From assembly GCF_027922425.1 (NCBI RefSeq), contig NZ_BSFQ01000025.1, positions 44,710 to 108,709 of the forward strand: DNA of 64,000 nt. The letters are read 5' to 3'. The notes below the pieces were generated by a model that had not been told where the DNA came from, searched no databases, and saw only the letters and a program-made list of their open reading frames with translations. This DNA comes from Pseudonocardia halophobica (GTDB lineage: Bacteria > Actinomycetota > Actinomycetes > Mycobacteriales > Pseudonocardiaceae). Positions 52,923-62,516 of this stretch are shown here, piece after piece (the stretch's first letter is position 1; the number at the start of each line of letters is the position of its first letter). The position numbers were made by a program, and so were the translations under genes.

Positions 52923-54164
52923 TCACCAGGTCACGGGCAGCTCGGTGACCCCGCCGGTGATGTGGTCGGTGCGGACGTCGATGTCGTCGAGGGTGGCGGT
53001 CAGGCGCAGGCCGGGCAGTCGGCGGGCGAGGGTGGCGAAGACCGTCCGCAGTTCTACGCGGGCGAGGCTCGCGCCGATGCAGAAGTGGGCGCCGTGCCCG
53101 AAGCCGAGGTGGGAGTGCTCGGCCCGGTCGGGGTCGAAGGTCTCGGCGTCGGCGAAGGCCTCGGGGTCGCGGTTCGCGGCGTTGATCGAGAGGATCACGG
53201 CGTCGCCGCGCCGGATGGTCACGCCCGCGACGTCGAGGTCGGTGTGGGCGTACCGGAGCAGGCCGAGGTCGCCGGGCGCGCCGAGCCGCATGATCTCCTC
53301 GACCGTGGCGTTGACCCGGCCGTCCGGGTCGGTGACGAGGTGGTCCCAGTGCTCGCGCCGGGTGAGCAGGAACAGGGTGCCGAGCCCGATCCGGTTGACG
53401 GTGGTCTCGTGGCCGGCGAAGAGCAGGCCGACGGAGAGCCGGATCATCTCCTCGTGGTCGAAGGCCTCGTCGGCGGCCTGGGCCTGCACGAGGTCGGAGA
53501 TGACGTCCTCGGTCGGGTGCGCGCGCTTGGCCTCGGCCAGCCCGGCCATGTACCGCCCGAACTCGGCGCGGGCGCGGTGCGCGTCGCCGTCCTCGGAGTA
53601 GGTGGCCATGCGGTCCGACAGCGACCGGAAGTGCTCGCGGTCCTCCTCCGGGACGCCGAGGAGCCGGCAGATCACCGCGACGGGCAATGGGAGCGCGAGC
53701 GCGGTGTGCAGGTCGACGGCCTCGCCGGCCTCGTGCGCGGCGACCATGCGGTCGACGTAGCCGTCGACGAGCTCCTGGACGTGGTCGCCCAGCCGCAGCA
53801 TCCGCTTCGCGGAGAAGGCCGGCGTGAGCAGTCGTCGCATCCGGGTGTGGTCGGCCTGCTCGGTCTCGTAGGAGCCGGTCGGCCCGTCCTGGACGGCGGC
53901 GTGGGAGATGCGGGCCGCGCGCTCGGGCTCCGGGTGCGAGCGGCCGAGGCGCTTGTCCCCGAGCAGCTCGCGCACCTCGTCGAACCGGGTGACCAGCCAC
54001 GCGGGGTCGCCGGCGGGGGTGGTGACGGCCGCGACCGGGGCCTCGCGGCGCAGCACCTCGTACAGCGGGGCGAGCTCGAGGATGTTGGGGCGGGTGAAGG
54101 GCAGCCGGCGGTCGGGGCGGTCGCGCTCGGTGTGGTCCGTGGTGGGCGGGGCGACTGCGGTCAT
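52923..54164 (-). CDS. Cytochrome P450
   Basis: 413 residues, soluble bacterial class I type. Heme loop FGHGAHFCIG, canonical I-helix LLFAGHETTVNR with the acid-alcohol pair, and K-helix ExxR in EEIMRLG. This layout is frequent in CYP105/CYP107-like enzymes that hydroxylate macrolides, vitamins or xenobiotics. ATG at 54164 with GGAAGGAGAGTC before it. Divergent from a TetR gene with a palindromic operator in between, so it is probably an inducible monooxygenase. No ferredoxin nearby. Confidence 0.94.
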   Translation of the reverse strand: MTAVAPPTTDHTERDRPDRRLPFTRPNILELAPLYEVLRREAPVAAVTTPAGDPAWLVTRFDEVRELLGDKRLGRSHPEPERAARISHAAVQDGPTGSYETEQADHTRMRRLLTPAFSAKRMLRLGDHVQELVDGYVDRMVAAHEAGEAVDLHTALALPLPVAVICRLLGVPEEDREHFRSLSDRMATYSEDGDAHRARAEFGRYMAGLAEAKRAHPTEDVISDLVQAQAADEAFDHEEMIRLSVGLLFAGHETTVNRIGLGTLFLLTRREHWDHLVTDPDGRVNATVEEIMRLGAPGDLGLLRYAHTDLDVAGVTIRRGDAVILSINAANRDPEAFADAETFDPDRAEHSHLGFGHGAHFCIGASLARVELRTVFATLARRLPGLRLTATLDDIDVRTDHITGGVTELPVTW

Positions 54165-54207
54165 GACTCTCCTTCCGAAAGGGCGCACCCCCGACCGTAC
54201 GATTTTC

Positions 54208-54222
54208 TGGCAGTGTCTGCCA
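54208..54222. promoter_or_regulatory. TetR operator candidate, TGGCAG-N3-CTGCCA
   Basis: A perfect 15-bp inverted repeat in an AT-rich patch (GATTTTC before, AATTAAAGG after), between the divergent P450 and TetR genes, at the expected promoter distance of both. Confidence 0.7.
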
Positions 54223-54293
54223 ATTAAAGGACGACCGGGACGAGCCGGACACCGCCCGTAGGCTGGCCGCTCCGCGACGGAACCGGAGGGCGC

Positions 54294-54929
54294 ATGGAGG
54301 TGACGGAGCCGCGCACCCGTCGGGGCCGGCCGCCGGTCAGTGAGGAGCGCCGCCGTGCGCAGCGCCTGGAGATCTCCCGGCATGCGGTCCGGCTGTTCCG
54401 GGCGCAAGGCGTGGCGACGACGTCCGGCGAGCAGATCGCGCGGGCCGCGGGCGTCTCGGAGCGCACCCTGTGGCGCTCGTTCCGCAGCAAGGAGAGCTGC
54501 GTGGAGCCGCTGCTCTCGCAGTCCCTGGAGGCCTTCCAGGCCGTGCTCCGCACCTGGCCGCGCGGCGTCGCGCTCGCCGATCACCTGCGCGAGCGGTACA
54601 CGGTGGTGCCGGAGGACTCGCGCGCGGACCTCGACGCCGTGCTCGCCGTGGTCCACCTGACGCGCGACGAGCCCGCCCTCCGTGCCGTCTGGCTGGTGCT
54701 GCACGAGCGGGCCGAGACGGCCATCGCCGCCGCGCTCGCCGCGCGGTTCGATCTGCCGCCCCACTCGCTGGAGGTGCGGGCGCGGGCCGCGGTGGTCAAC
54801 GCGGCGCTGCGGGTGGCGACGGACGACCTGGCCCGGGCCGCGGCCGAGGAGGGCGCCGACGTGGTGCAGCGACACCGCGGACTGGTGGCCGAGGTCCTCC
54901 GCCTGGTCGATCGGCCCGACGCGCGATGA
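54294..54929 (+). CDS. TetR family transcriptional regulator
   Basis: 211 residues. HTH: AVRLFRAQGVATTSGEQIAR then AAGVSERTLWRSFRSKESCV. The C-terminal domain is Ala/Arg-rich with no named motif. ATG at 54294. Divergent neighbour of the P450, which is its likely target through the palindrome at 54208-54222. Confidence 0.9.
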   Translation: MEVTEPRTRRGRPPVSEERRRAQRLEISRHAVRLFRAQGVATTSGEQIARAAGVSERTLWRSFRSKESCVEPLLSQSLEAFQAVLRTWPRGVALADHLRERYTVVPEDSRADLDAVLAVVHLTRDEPALRAVWLVLHERAETAIAAALAARFDLPPHSLEVRARAAVVNAALRVATDDLARAAAEEGADVVQRHRGLVAEVLRLVDRPDAR

Positions 54930-55018
54930 CCGGTCGGGGTGCACCGACCGGGGCTCCCGCTATCTCAGGAAGCTTGATACGGTGCCGTGGCGCACCGAAG
55001 CGGAACCCCGGAGGACAC

Positions 55019-55882
55019 GTGAACATCGACCGGCTGGTCGCGATCGACGTGCACACCCACGTCGAGCAGGACGGACACGGCTGCTTCTCGCTGGACCAGG
55101 AGCTGATGGACGCCTCGGCGCAGTACTTCCGCGCCGACCAGGACCGCACGCCGACCGTCGCGGCGATCGCGGAGCACTACCGCGAGCGCGACATGGCCGC
55201 CGTGGTGTTCACCGTCGACGCGGCCTCGGGTACCGGGCACCCGGCGTTGTCCAGCGAGGAGATCCTCGACGGCGCCGCCGAGTTCCCGGACGTGCTGATC
55301 CCGTTCGGCTCGGTGGACCCGCACGCCGGCAAGGCGGCCGTCACGCGGATCCGCACGCTCGTCGAGCGCGGTGCCCGCGGGTTCAAGTTCCACCCGTCGC
55401 TGCAGGCCTTCGAGCCCAACGACCCGAGGTACTACCCGCTGTACGAGGCGATCGCCGAGGCCGGCGTGCCGGCGCTGTTCCACACCGGGCAGACCGGGAT
55501 CGGAGCGGGCCTGCCGGGCGGGCACGGGATCAAGCTGCGGTACTCCGCCCCGATGCTGCTCGACGACGTCGCCGCGGACTTCCCCGACCTCACGATCGTG
55601 ATGGCGCACCCGTCCGTGCCGTGGCAGGACGAGGCCATCTCGATCGCCACGCACAAGGCCAACGTGTTCATCGACCTGTCCGGCTGGCGGCCGAAGTACT
55701 TCCCGCCGCAGCTGGTGCGGGCGGCGAACACCATGCTGCGGGGGAAGGTGCTGTTCGGCTCGGACTTCCCGGTCATCACCCCGGACCGGTGGCTCGCCGA
55801 CTTCGCGGACCTGGAGATCAAGGACGACGTCCGGGCGCTGATCCTCAAGGACAACGCCGTGCGGGTCCTCGGGCTCGGCTGA
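55019..55882 (+). CDS. Amidohydrolase family 2 protein (ACMSD-like decarboxylase/hydrolase)
   Basis: 287 residues, TIM-barrel metal hydrolase. Metal ligands in order: HTH near the N-terminus (VAIDVHTHV), FKFHPS, PALFHTGQ, MAHPSVPW and the late Asp in FGSDFPV. Amidohydrolase_2 members hydrolyse or decarboxylate aromatic and related acids. GTG at 55019 has GGAGG four bases upstream, a little close. It stands alone, 90 bases after the TetR gene and convergent with the second amidohydrolase; the stop codons touch. Confidence 0.9.
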   Translation: MNIDRLVAIDVHTHVEQDGHGCFSLDQELMDASAQYFRADQDRTPTVAAIAEHYRERDMAAVVFTVDAASGTGHPALSSEEILDGAAEFPDVLIPFGSVDPHAGKAAVTRIRTLVERGARGFKFHPSLQAFEPNDPRYYPLYEAIAEAGVPALFHTGQTGIGAGLPGGHGIKLRYSAPMLLDDVAADFPDLTIVMAHPSVPWQDEAISIATHKANVFIDLSGWRPKYFPPQLVRAANTMLRGKVLFGSDFPVITPDRWLADFADLEIKDDVRALILKDNAVRVLGLG

Positions 55883-56983
55883 TCACGGCACCCGGTAGAG
55901 GGCGCGGGCGTTCCCGCCGGCGATCATCGCGGCGATCCGCCGCACCTCGTCCTCGGCGGCCTGGTCCTCGGCGACCCAGCCGCCCAGCACCCGGGCGGCG
56001 GCGCGGCGGAAGGCGCGGGCCGCGACCAGGTACAGCTCGGGCAGCCCGAAGGCGTCGGAGGAGTAGAGGAGCCTGCCGAACGGGGCGAGCTCCAGCGCCT
56101 CGGCGAGCACCTCGGCCGCGCGGTGCCCGACGTAGGTGGAGGCCAGCCCGACGTCGAACCACACGTGCGGGAACACCTGGGCCAGCCAGGCCGCCTCGCG
56201 GTGGTACGGGTAGCAGTGCAGCAGCACGATCGGCGTGCCCGTGCCCGCCGTGGCCCGGCAGAAGTCCGTGAGCAGCACCGGATTCGCCCGGTGCAGGTCC
56301 TCGTCCGGGTCGCCGAAGCCGGTGTGCAGCTGCACCGGCAGGCCGCGGTCCACACCGCACCACAGCGCGTGCCGCAGCAGGACCGGATCGGCGAGGCGGC
56401 CGCCGGTGCGCGACCACTCCGCGGCGGCGGCCGCGACCTCGGCCGGTGCGGGGCGGCCCGGCGGAACGTCGAAGCCGTGCCGGTAGGCCAGGATCGACTT
56501 GCACGCGACCGCGCCCGCGGTGCGCCGGGCGAGCTCCTCGACGAGCGCGTCGGCGTAGTCGGCCGGGCGCACTCCCGACCGCGCGACGTCCTCGGCCACG
56601 GCCTCCAGCCGCACGACCTCGGCGACGGGCGCGCCCGCGGCCGTGGACAGCCCGTCGAGCCCGAGCAGGTCGGCGGCCCGTAGGCCGTGGTCGACGAGCA
56701 GGGCGTCCGAGCCGGTGGCGGCGAGCAGCCGACGGGTCGCCACGGGCGCGCCGAGCTCCCGTCGGCGGGCCAGGTAGTCCGCCGGCGGGGCGTGCCGCGG
56801 GAGGTCGAGGACCGGGGCGCACTCGCGGCGCACCGCGAGGCCGAGCATCGAGTCCCACGGGTCGCCGGCAGGCGCGGGCGCCTCGGTGAGCAGCGCACCG
56901 AACGCGGCGGCGTCGAGCTCGTCGGTGACCACGCTGTGGCAGTGATGGTCGACGAGCCGCAGCTCCTCGGCCCAGGCGGTCAC
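55883..56983 (-). CDS. Amidohydrolase of the FluG/glutamine-synthetase-associated type
   Basis: 366 residues. The barrel start LRLVDHHCHSVV, KSILAYRHGFDV (Lys ligand), VQLHTGFGDPDED, VLLHCYPYHREAA and the late LLYSSDAFGLPEL are arranged as in the N-terminal half of fungal FluG-like proteins. The GTG at 56983 overlaps the stop of the glutamine-synthetase-like gene (GTGA); GTG 56986 and 56992 are also possible. In FluG the two activities are one chain; here they are separate but coupled genes, so they probably act in sequence on a gamma-glutamyl or related amide. Confidence 0.88.
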   Translation of the reverse strand: MTAWAEELRLVDHHCHSVVTDELDAAAFGALLTEAPAPAGDPWDSMLGLAVRRECAPVLDLPRHAPPADYLARRRELGAPVATRRLLAATGSDALLVDHGLRAADLLGLDGLSTAAGAPVAEVVRLEAVAEDVARSGVRPADYADALVEELARRTAGAVACKSILAYRHGFDVPPGRPAPAEVAAAAAEWSRTGGRLADPVLLRHALWCGVDRGLPVQLHTGFGDPDEDLHRANPVLLTDFCRATAGTGTPIVLLHCYPYHREAAWLAQVFPHVWFDVGLASTYVGHRAAEVLAEALELAPFGRLLYSSDAFGLPELYLVAARAFRRAAARVLGGWVAEDQAAEDEVRRIAAMIAGGNARALYRVP

Positions 56984-58368
56984 CACCGCCACCGGGTGGC
57001 GGCGATGATCTCCGCGGCGGTCCGGCCGGCGAAGGTGTCGGCCTCCGCCCGGCGCACGGCGAGCAGCGTCTCGGTGAGCGCCGGGCCGAAGGCCCCGGTC
57101 AGGGCCGGCTCGGCCTCGAACGCCGCGACGGCGGTGGCGAGGTCGGTGGGCAGGCGCTCCACGCCGAGCCGGGCGCGCTCGTCGTCGGGCAGGCCGGCGG
57201 GGTCCGCGTGCACCGGCTCCGGCAGGGTGTCGCCCTCGTCCAGGCCGGCCAGCCCGGCCGCGAGCACGCCCGCGATCACGAGGTACGGGTTGGCGGCCTG
57301 GTCGAAGCACTTGACCTCGACGTTGGCCGCGGTCGTCTCCTCGCCGTGGGAGCCGGTGACCAGCCGGACCGCGGCCTCCCGGTTCTCCCGGCCCCAGCAG
57401 GCGTAGGCCCCCGCCCAGTGCGAGGGCAGCAGCCGCAGGTAGCTCGCGACGCTGGGGGCGCCGACGGCCAGCAGCGCGGGCAGCCGGTCCAGGATCCCGG
57501 CGGTGAACGCCTCGGCCTCGGGGGTCAGCCCGAACCGGCCGTCTCCCCCGGAGAAGACGTTGCGCCCGTCGCGGTCGAGGGAGACGTGCAGGTGGCCGCC
57601 GTTGCCGACGCCGGGGTCCGCGACGCTCGGTGCGAAGGAGACCGCGAGACCGTGCCGGGCGGCGACCGCGCGGATCGTGGTGCGCACGAGGACGGCGGTG
57701 TCGGCGGCCGCGACGGGCGGCTCCGGCGCGACCGACAGCTCGAACTGGCTCGGCGTGTACTCCGGGTGGAACTGCCGGACGTCGACACCCTCGGCGGCGA
57801 GCGCGCGGAGCAGGTCGACGCCGTAGTCCGACAGCTCGACCAGCCGGGTCATGCCGTACGCCGGGCCGGTCGCGGCGGGCTCCGGCTCGCCGTCCGCGGC
57901 CCGGTACACCACCCACTCGACCTCGAAGGCGGCCCGCGCTGTCAGTCCCGCGTCGGCCAGGCGGTCGACCGTCCGGGCGGCGAGGAGCCGTGCGCAGCCG
58001 GGGTGCGGCCCGCCCTCCTGGGTCCACCGGTCCGCGGGCGCCCAGGCCCACCCGGGCTGGGCGGCGAGGGCGACGAGCCGGTCCAGGTCGGGGAGGAGCC
58101 GCAGATCCCCGGTCGGGTTCGCCACCGTGGTGGCGGCGATCGAGTCGTCGACGCCGAACGCGTCGAACACCGGGGTGGCACCGACGCCCCACGCCGCCGC
58201 GTGCTCGAACGCCGCCAGCGGCACGCCCTTGGCCCGGGTGATGCCGGCGGTGTCGACGAAGGTCAGCGCGATCGCGGCGATCCGTTCGGCGGCCATCCGC
58301 TCGACGAGGCTGCGCGCCCGCGCGGCCCGCTCCTCGCGCCCGGCGGCGTCCAGCTGTGCGGTGTCCAT
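56980..58368 (-). CDS. Glutamine synthetase-like protein (FluG C-terminal type)
   Basis: 462 residues. GS landmarks: FVDTAGITRAKGVPL (N-domain), EVEWVVYRAADG, EYTPSQFELSVAP, GNGGHLHVSLDRDG and NREAAVRLVTG, then VEVKCFDQAANPYLVIAGVL. The GS adenylylation Tyr region is not conserved, as expected for a non-housekeeping gamma-glutamyl ligase. It likely joins glutamate to an amine rather than ammonia. ATG at 58368. Upstream member of a two-gene operon with the amidohydrolase. Confidence 0.9.
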   Translation of the reverse strand: MDTAQLDAAGREERAARARSLVERMAAERIAAIALTFVDTAGITRAKGVPLAAFEHAAAWGVGATPVFDAFGVDDSIAATTVANPTGDLRLLPDLDRLVALAAQPGWAWAPADRWTQEGGPHPGCARLLAARTVDRLADAGLTARAAFEVEWVVYRAADGEPEPAATGPAYGMTRLVELSDYGVDLLRALAAEGVDVRQFHPEYTPSQFELSVAPEPPVAAADTAVLVRTTIRAVAARHGLAVSFAPSVADPGVGNGGHLHVSLDRDGRNVFSGGDGRFGLTPEAEAFTAGILDRLPALLAVGAPSVASYLRLLPSHWAGAYACWGRENREAAVRLVTGSHGEETTAANVEVKCFDQAANPYLVIAGVLAAGLAGLDEGDTLPEPVHADPAGLPDDERARLGVERLPTDLATAVAAFEAEPALTGAFGPALTETLLAVRRAEADTFAGRTAAEIIAATRWRW

Positions 58369-58448
58369 GCCCGACGATCGTGCCAGCTCGGGGTCGGCGG
58401 CCGGGAGGTCCGGCCGCCGCCCCGTCGTCCCCCGGGGCCGGATCGGCC

Positions 58449-58507
58449 GGATCTCAGGAGCGGATCTCAGGGCCGGATCTCAGGGCCGGATCTCAGGGCC
58501 GGATCTC
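58449..58507. repeat. 13-bp tandem repeat across a stop codon
   Basis: GGATCTCAGGGCC repeated about 4.5 times with period 13 (first copy GGATCTCAGGAGC). It covers the last codons and stop of the methyltransferase gene and the short gap to the glutamine-synthetase gene. A period not divisible by three means that copy-number change would alter the C-terminus. Confidence 0.85.
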
Positions 58508-59539
58508 GTAGACCGCGTTGAACGCCGTCTCGGCGGCCTTGCGGAACCGGGTGAAGCCGGCCTCCGCCGCGATCTGCCGGATCGGGAACTCGCCCGCCTG
58601 CGCGCCGAGGGCGTAGCCCCCGGGCTGGGAGAGCGCGTTGGGTACGCAGAGGAACGTCGAGCCGCTGTAGTAAAGCCGGCCGACCGGGTGGAGGTTGTCC
58701 GTGACGGTGTCGCCCGCAGCCGGCTCGACGACCATCCAGGTCCCGTCCGGTGCCAGCGCCTCCCGGACCCGGCGGGCGGCCCCGACCGGATCGCCCATGT
58801 CGTGCAGGCAGTCGAACATCGCGACCAGGTCGTACCCGGTGCCGGTGAACTCCTGCGCGGAGGCGACCTCGAAGGTCACCCGGTCGGCCACGCCGGCGTC
58901 GGCGGTCCGCTTGCGCGCCTCGACGACCGACTCCGCGTGGTAGTCCGAGCCGGCGAACGTGCTGCGCGGGAAGGCCTTCGCCATCAGCAGCGCGGACTCG
59001 CCGAGCCCGCAGCCGACGTCGGCGACGCGGGCACCGGCCTCCAGCTTCGCCTGCACGCCGTCGAGCGCGGGGATCCAGTTCTGCACCAGCTCCGCGACGT
59101 ATCCGGAGCGGTAGAAGGCGGCGCAACCGTGGAAGACGTCCTCGTCGTGCGCGTCCCAGGGCACCCCGGTTCCGGTGCGGAAGCTCTCCGCGATCTTCTC
59201 GTCGGCCCGCAGATAACCCAGCACCAGCCGGTACGCCGCGGAGATGTTCGGCCCGTCCGGGTCGACGAGGCAGTAGGCCTGCTCCTCGGTCAGCGAGAAC
59301 TCGCCGGTCCGGGGCTCGTAGGTGATGTAGCCGCCCGCGGCCTGCCCGCGCAGCCACTCGGTGAGCGGACGCTCGTGGCACCCGGTGCGCGCGGCGAAGG
59401 CCGCGGGTGTGGCCGGGCCGTCGGCCAGCGCCGTGTAGAGGCCGAGGCGGTTGCCGACCGCGACCGATCCGGCGGCGCCCGTGGCGCCGATCTCGGTGAC
59501 GAAACGCCCGAGGAACTCGGCCACCGTGTCCTGATCCAT
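58493..59539 (-). CDS. SAM-dependent methyltransferase with N-terminal winged-helix domain
   Basis: 348 residues. The N-terminal ~90 residues are a winged-helix dimerisation part (AAFAARTGCHERPLTEWLRG, then GEFSLTEEQAYCL). The catalytic part starts with VADVGCGLGESALLMAKAF (about 165-183), FAGSDYHAES, and VAMFDCLHDMGDP. Small-molecule O- or C-methyltransferases of natural-product and quinone-like pathways look like this. ATG at 59539 with GGAAGGAGCAGGG. Its last codons are inside the 13-bp tandem repeat. Divergent from the AfsR-like regulator. Confidence 0.9.
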   Translation of the reverse strand: MDQDTVAEFLGRFVTEIGATGAAGSVAVGNRLGLYTALADGPATPAAFAARTGCHERPLTEWLRGQAAGGYITYEPRTGEFSLTEEQAYCLVDPDGPNISAAYRLVLGYLRADEKIAESFRTGTGVPWDAHDEDVFHGCAAFYRSGYVAELVQNWIPALDGVQAKLEAGARVADVGCGLGESALLMAKAFPRSTFAGSDYHAESVVEARKRTADAGVADRVTFEVASAQEFTGTGYDLVAMFDCLHDMGDPVGAARRVREALAPDGTWMVVEPAAGDTVTDNLHPVGRLYYSGSTFLCVPNALSQPGGYALGAQAGEFPIRQIAAEAGFTRFRKAAETAFNAVYEIRP

Positions 59540-59678
59540 CCCTGCTCCTTCCGTCCGCCCGGCTCGGGTGCCGGTCGACGACGACCGTGCGCCCCCGGGC
59601 TTGCACGGGCCTGGCTCCGGCTGTCCGGGCGCTGACAGCACTCCCGCCGCCCGGGCATGCTGTCGGCGGAGGTGGGGG

Positions 59679-62516
59679 ATGGGCGGCGTGCGCGTCGAGG
59701 TGCTCGGGCCGTTGCGCCTGCTCGTCGACGGGACGCCGGTCGAGGTCCCCGGCCCGAAACGCCGCGCCGCGCTCGCCCTCCTCGCGCTGGCCGGGGGCCG
59801 CACCGTGCCGGTCGACCACCTGCTCGACGCCCTGTGGCCCGGCGGCGTCCCCGACTCCGGCCGGCAGGCCCTGCACACGCACGTCTCGCGGCTGCGCACG
59901 CTGCTCGGTCCGGCGGCCGACCGGCTGCGGACCCTGCAGGACGGGTACCGGCTCGAGCTGGCGGCCGACGAGCTGGATCTCGCGCAGGCCCGGGCGCTGC
60001 TGGCCCGGACGAGGGGCCTCGACGACCCGGCGGCCGCTCTTCCGCTGCTGCGACAGGCGCACGCACTGTGGCGCGGCCCCGTCCTCGCGGACCTGACCGA
60101 CGTCCCGCCGATCGCCGTGGCCGTCGAGGAGCAGGAGCGGCTGCGTCAGGAGGTGACGGACGCGCTGGTCGGCCGGGCCGTGGAGGCGGGCGACGGCGCC
60201 GGCGTCCTGGGACAGGCGGCGGCGGCTCACGCGGCCGACCCGCTCCGCGAGCCGGGCGCGGTGCTGCTGATGCGGGCGCTCGCCGCGAGCGGACAGCCGG
60301 CCAAGGCGCTGCGGGTGGGCCGGGAGTTCCGGCGGATGCTGGCCGACGAGACCGGGCTCGACCCGTCACCGGCGCTCGGCGAGGTCGAGCGGGCCGTCGC
60401 GGCCGGGGCGGCCGGGCCCGCTCCCGCCGCGCCCGGACGCCCGACGCCGGCGACCCGGCTGATCGGCCGCGAGGAGCAGGTGAGCGCGTTGCACCGGCTG
60501 CTCTCCGAGGAGCGGCTGGTGACCGTGGTGGGTCCGGGCGGGGTGGGCAAGACCCGGGTCGCGCTGGAGGTCGCCGGCCGCGGTGAGGCGCCCGTGGTGC
60601 TGCTGGCTCCGGTCACCGATCCCGCCGGCCTGCCGCACGCCCTCGCGTCCGCCCTCGACCTGGTGGTCTCCCGCGGCGACGTCCTGGCCTCCTGCCTGGC
60701 ACTGCTCGGCGACCGGCCCGGCCTGCTCGTCGTCGACAACTGCGAGCACCTCCTCGCCGGCGCGCGCGAGCTCGTCGAGGCCCTCCTCGCGGCCTGCCCG
60801 CGGCTGTCCGTGCTGGCCACGAGCCGGGAGCCGCTGGGACTGGCCGCCGAGTACACCTACCGGCTGGCCCCGCTGCCGGTGCCGCAGCCCGGCGGCGAGG
60901 TGGCTGCATCGGCGTCGGTCGCGGTGTTCCTCGAGCGGGCCCGCCGCGCCCGGCCCGGGCCGCCGCCCGGGCCGGCGGAGCTGCGGCTGGTCGCGGACAT
61001 CGTGCGCCGGCTCGACGGGCTGCCGCTGGCGATCGAGCTCGCCGCGGGCCGGCTGTCCAGCCTGTCGCTGGCCGACCTGCACGCCCGGCTCGACCGCTCG
61101 CTCGACCTGCTCGGCGGTGCGCGGACCGGCGACGCCCGGCACCGCACCCTGCGCGCGACGATCGAGTGGTCGTACCAGCTGCTCACCGACGACGAGCAGC
61201 GGCTGTTCCGCCATCTCGCGCTGTTCGCCGACGGGGCGGACCTCGACACCGCCGAGCAGCTGGCCGCCGACCTCGGCCTCGGCGGGGACCCCGGCGGCCT
61301 GCTGGCCCGGCTCGTCGACGCCTCGCTGCTCGACGCCGACTTCGCCGACGGGACCCGGTACCGGATGCTGGAGACGTTGCGCGCCTTCGGCTCCGACCGG
61401 TTGGCCGCGGCCGGCGAGGTGCCCGCGGCCGAGGCGCTCCTGGTGCGCTGGGCGGTCGGGCTGACCGAGCGGATCCGGGCGGGGCTCGACGGCGCGGACG
61501 AGGCCGAGGCGGACGCGACCCTGCGCCGCGAGATCGCGAACCTCCGTGTGGCCTGGCGGCTCGCCCGACGGCGCGCGGATCTCGACTCCGCGGCGGCGAT
61601 CGTGGTCGCCCTGTTCGAGGCGATCGGCTACCGCGACCTCGTCGAGCTGCGGGGGTGGGCCGAGGAGCTCGCGGCCGATCCGGCGCTGGCCGCACACCCC
61701 CGCGCGGCCGCGGTGCTGGGCGTCGCGGCGGAGGCGGTCTACCACCGCGGCGACGCGGCCGGCGCGGAGCGGCTCGCGCGGACCGGCCTCAAGCGTGGCC
61801 CGGACCCGGACGACGCCTGGTACGGCCGGATGGCGCTGGCCGTCGTGGCCCTGGCCCGCGGTGAGTTCGAGGCGACGGCCGAGCACGCGCTGGCCGCGGT
61901 CGCGGCCGTCGGGGAGCACCGGGAGTGCCTCGGGATCGCGGCCCTCGCCGCCGCGTACGGGGGCGACCTCGACACGGCCCGCGAGCTCAACGGGCGGGGC
62001 ACGGCGGCCGCGGTGTCCCCGTCGATGCGCTCGTGGGCGGCCTACGTCGCCGGGGAGATCGAGGGCCTGGCCGGCGACCTCGAGGCGGCCGAGGCCCACT
62101 ACCGAACGGCGCTGCGCCTGGCCCGCGGCGTCGGCGCGACGTTCCTGGCCGGCGTGGCCAGCGTCGGGCTGCTCGCGGTACTGGCCCGGGCCGGCCGGGT
62201 GCACGACGCCCTCCGCGGCTACACCCGGGTCGTCGACGGCTTCGCGCGCACCGGCAACTGGACCCACCTCTGGACCACCCTGCGCAACCTCGCCGACCTG
62301 CTGCGCACCCTCGGCGACGACCGGACGGCGGCCCTGATCGACGCCGCCGCCGACCTCGCCCCCGACGCGCCCGCCGTCGCCGGGGCCCGGCCCGTTCCGT
62401 CGCCCGACGGGCCGGTGCCCGACCGGACGGAGATCCTCCGGCTGGCCCGCGAGGCCGTCACCCGCGCGGACCGGGTTCAGGCGGCCACCAGCGGCGCCCG
62501 CTCCGCCTCGAGGTAG
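59679..62516 (+). CDS. AfsR/SARP-type regulator (wHTH-BTAD-NB-ARC-TPR)
   Basis: 945 residues. OmpR-type winged helix (1-95: VEVLGPLRLLVDG, LLDALWPGG, VSRLRTLLG), bacterial transcriptional activation domain (~100-245), NB-ARC ATPase with VGPGGVGKTRVALEV (~285-300) and GLLVVDNCEHLL, then TPR-like helices to the end. Such proteins activate secondary-metabolite or differentiation genes. ATG at 59679 directly after GGAGGTGGGGG. Its divergent neighbour, the methyltransferase, is a candidate target. The 3' end overlaps the convergent PIG-L gene by 40 bases. Confidence 0.92.
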   Translation: MGGVRVEVLGPLRLLVDGTPVEVPGPKRRAALALLALAGGRTVPVDHLLDALWPGGVPDSGRQALHTHVSRLRTLLGPAADRLRTLQDGYRLELAADELDLAQARALLARTRGLDDPAAALPLLRQAHALWRGPVLADLTDVPPIAVAVEEQERLRQEVTDALVGRAVEAGDGAGVLGQAAAAHAADPLREPGAVLLMRALAASGQPAKALRVGREFRRMLADETGLDPSPALGEVERAVAAGAAGPAPAAPGRPTPATRLIGREEQVSALHRLLSEERLVTVVGPGGVGKTRVALEVAGRGEAPVVLLAPVTDPAGLPHALASALDLVVSRGDVLASCLALLGDRPGLLVVDNCEHLLAGARELVEALLAACPRLSVLATSREPLGLAAEYTYRLAPLPVPQPGGEVAASASVAVFLERARRARPGPPPGPAELRLVADIVRRLDGLPLAIELAAGRLSSLSLADLHARLDRSLDLLGGARTGDARHRTLRATIEWSYQLLTDDEQRLFRHLALFADGADLDTAEQLAADLGLGGDPGGLLARLVDASLLDADFADGTRYRMLETLRAFGSDRLAAAGEVPAAEALLVRWAVGLTERIRAGLDGADEAEADATLRREIANLRVAWRLARRRADLDSAAAIVVALFEAIGYRDLVELRGWAEELAADPALAAHPRAAAVLGVAAEAVYHRGDAAGAERLARTGLKRGPDPDDAWYGRMALAVVALARGEFEATAEHALAAVAAVGEHRECLGIAALAAAYGGDLDTARELNGRGTAAAVSPSMRSWAAYVAGEIEGLAGDLEAAEAHYRTALRLARGVGATFLAGVASVGLLAVLARAGRVHDALRGYTRVVDGFARTGNWTHLWTTLRNLADLLRTLGDDRTAALIDAAADLAPDAPAVAGARPVPSPDGPVPDRTEILRLAREAVTRADRVQAATSGARSASR

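Noticed and set aside
58449..58507. CRISPR array
   Set aside because: The period is 13 bp with no spacers; it is a simple tandem repeat.
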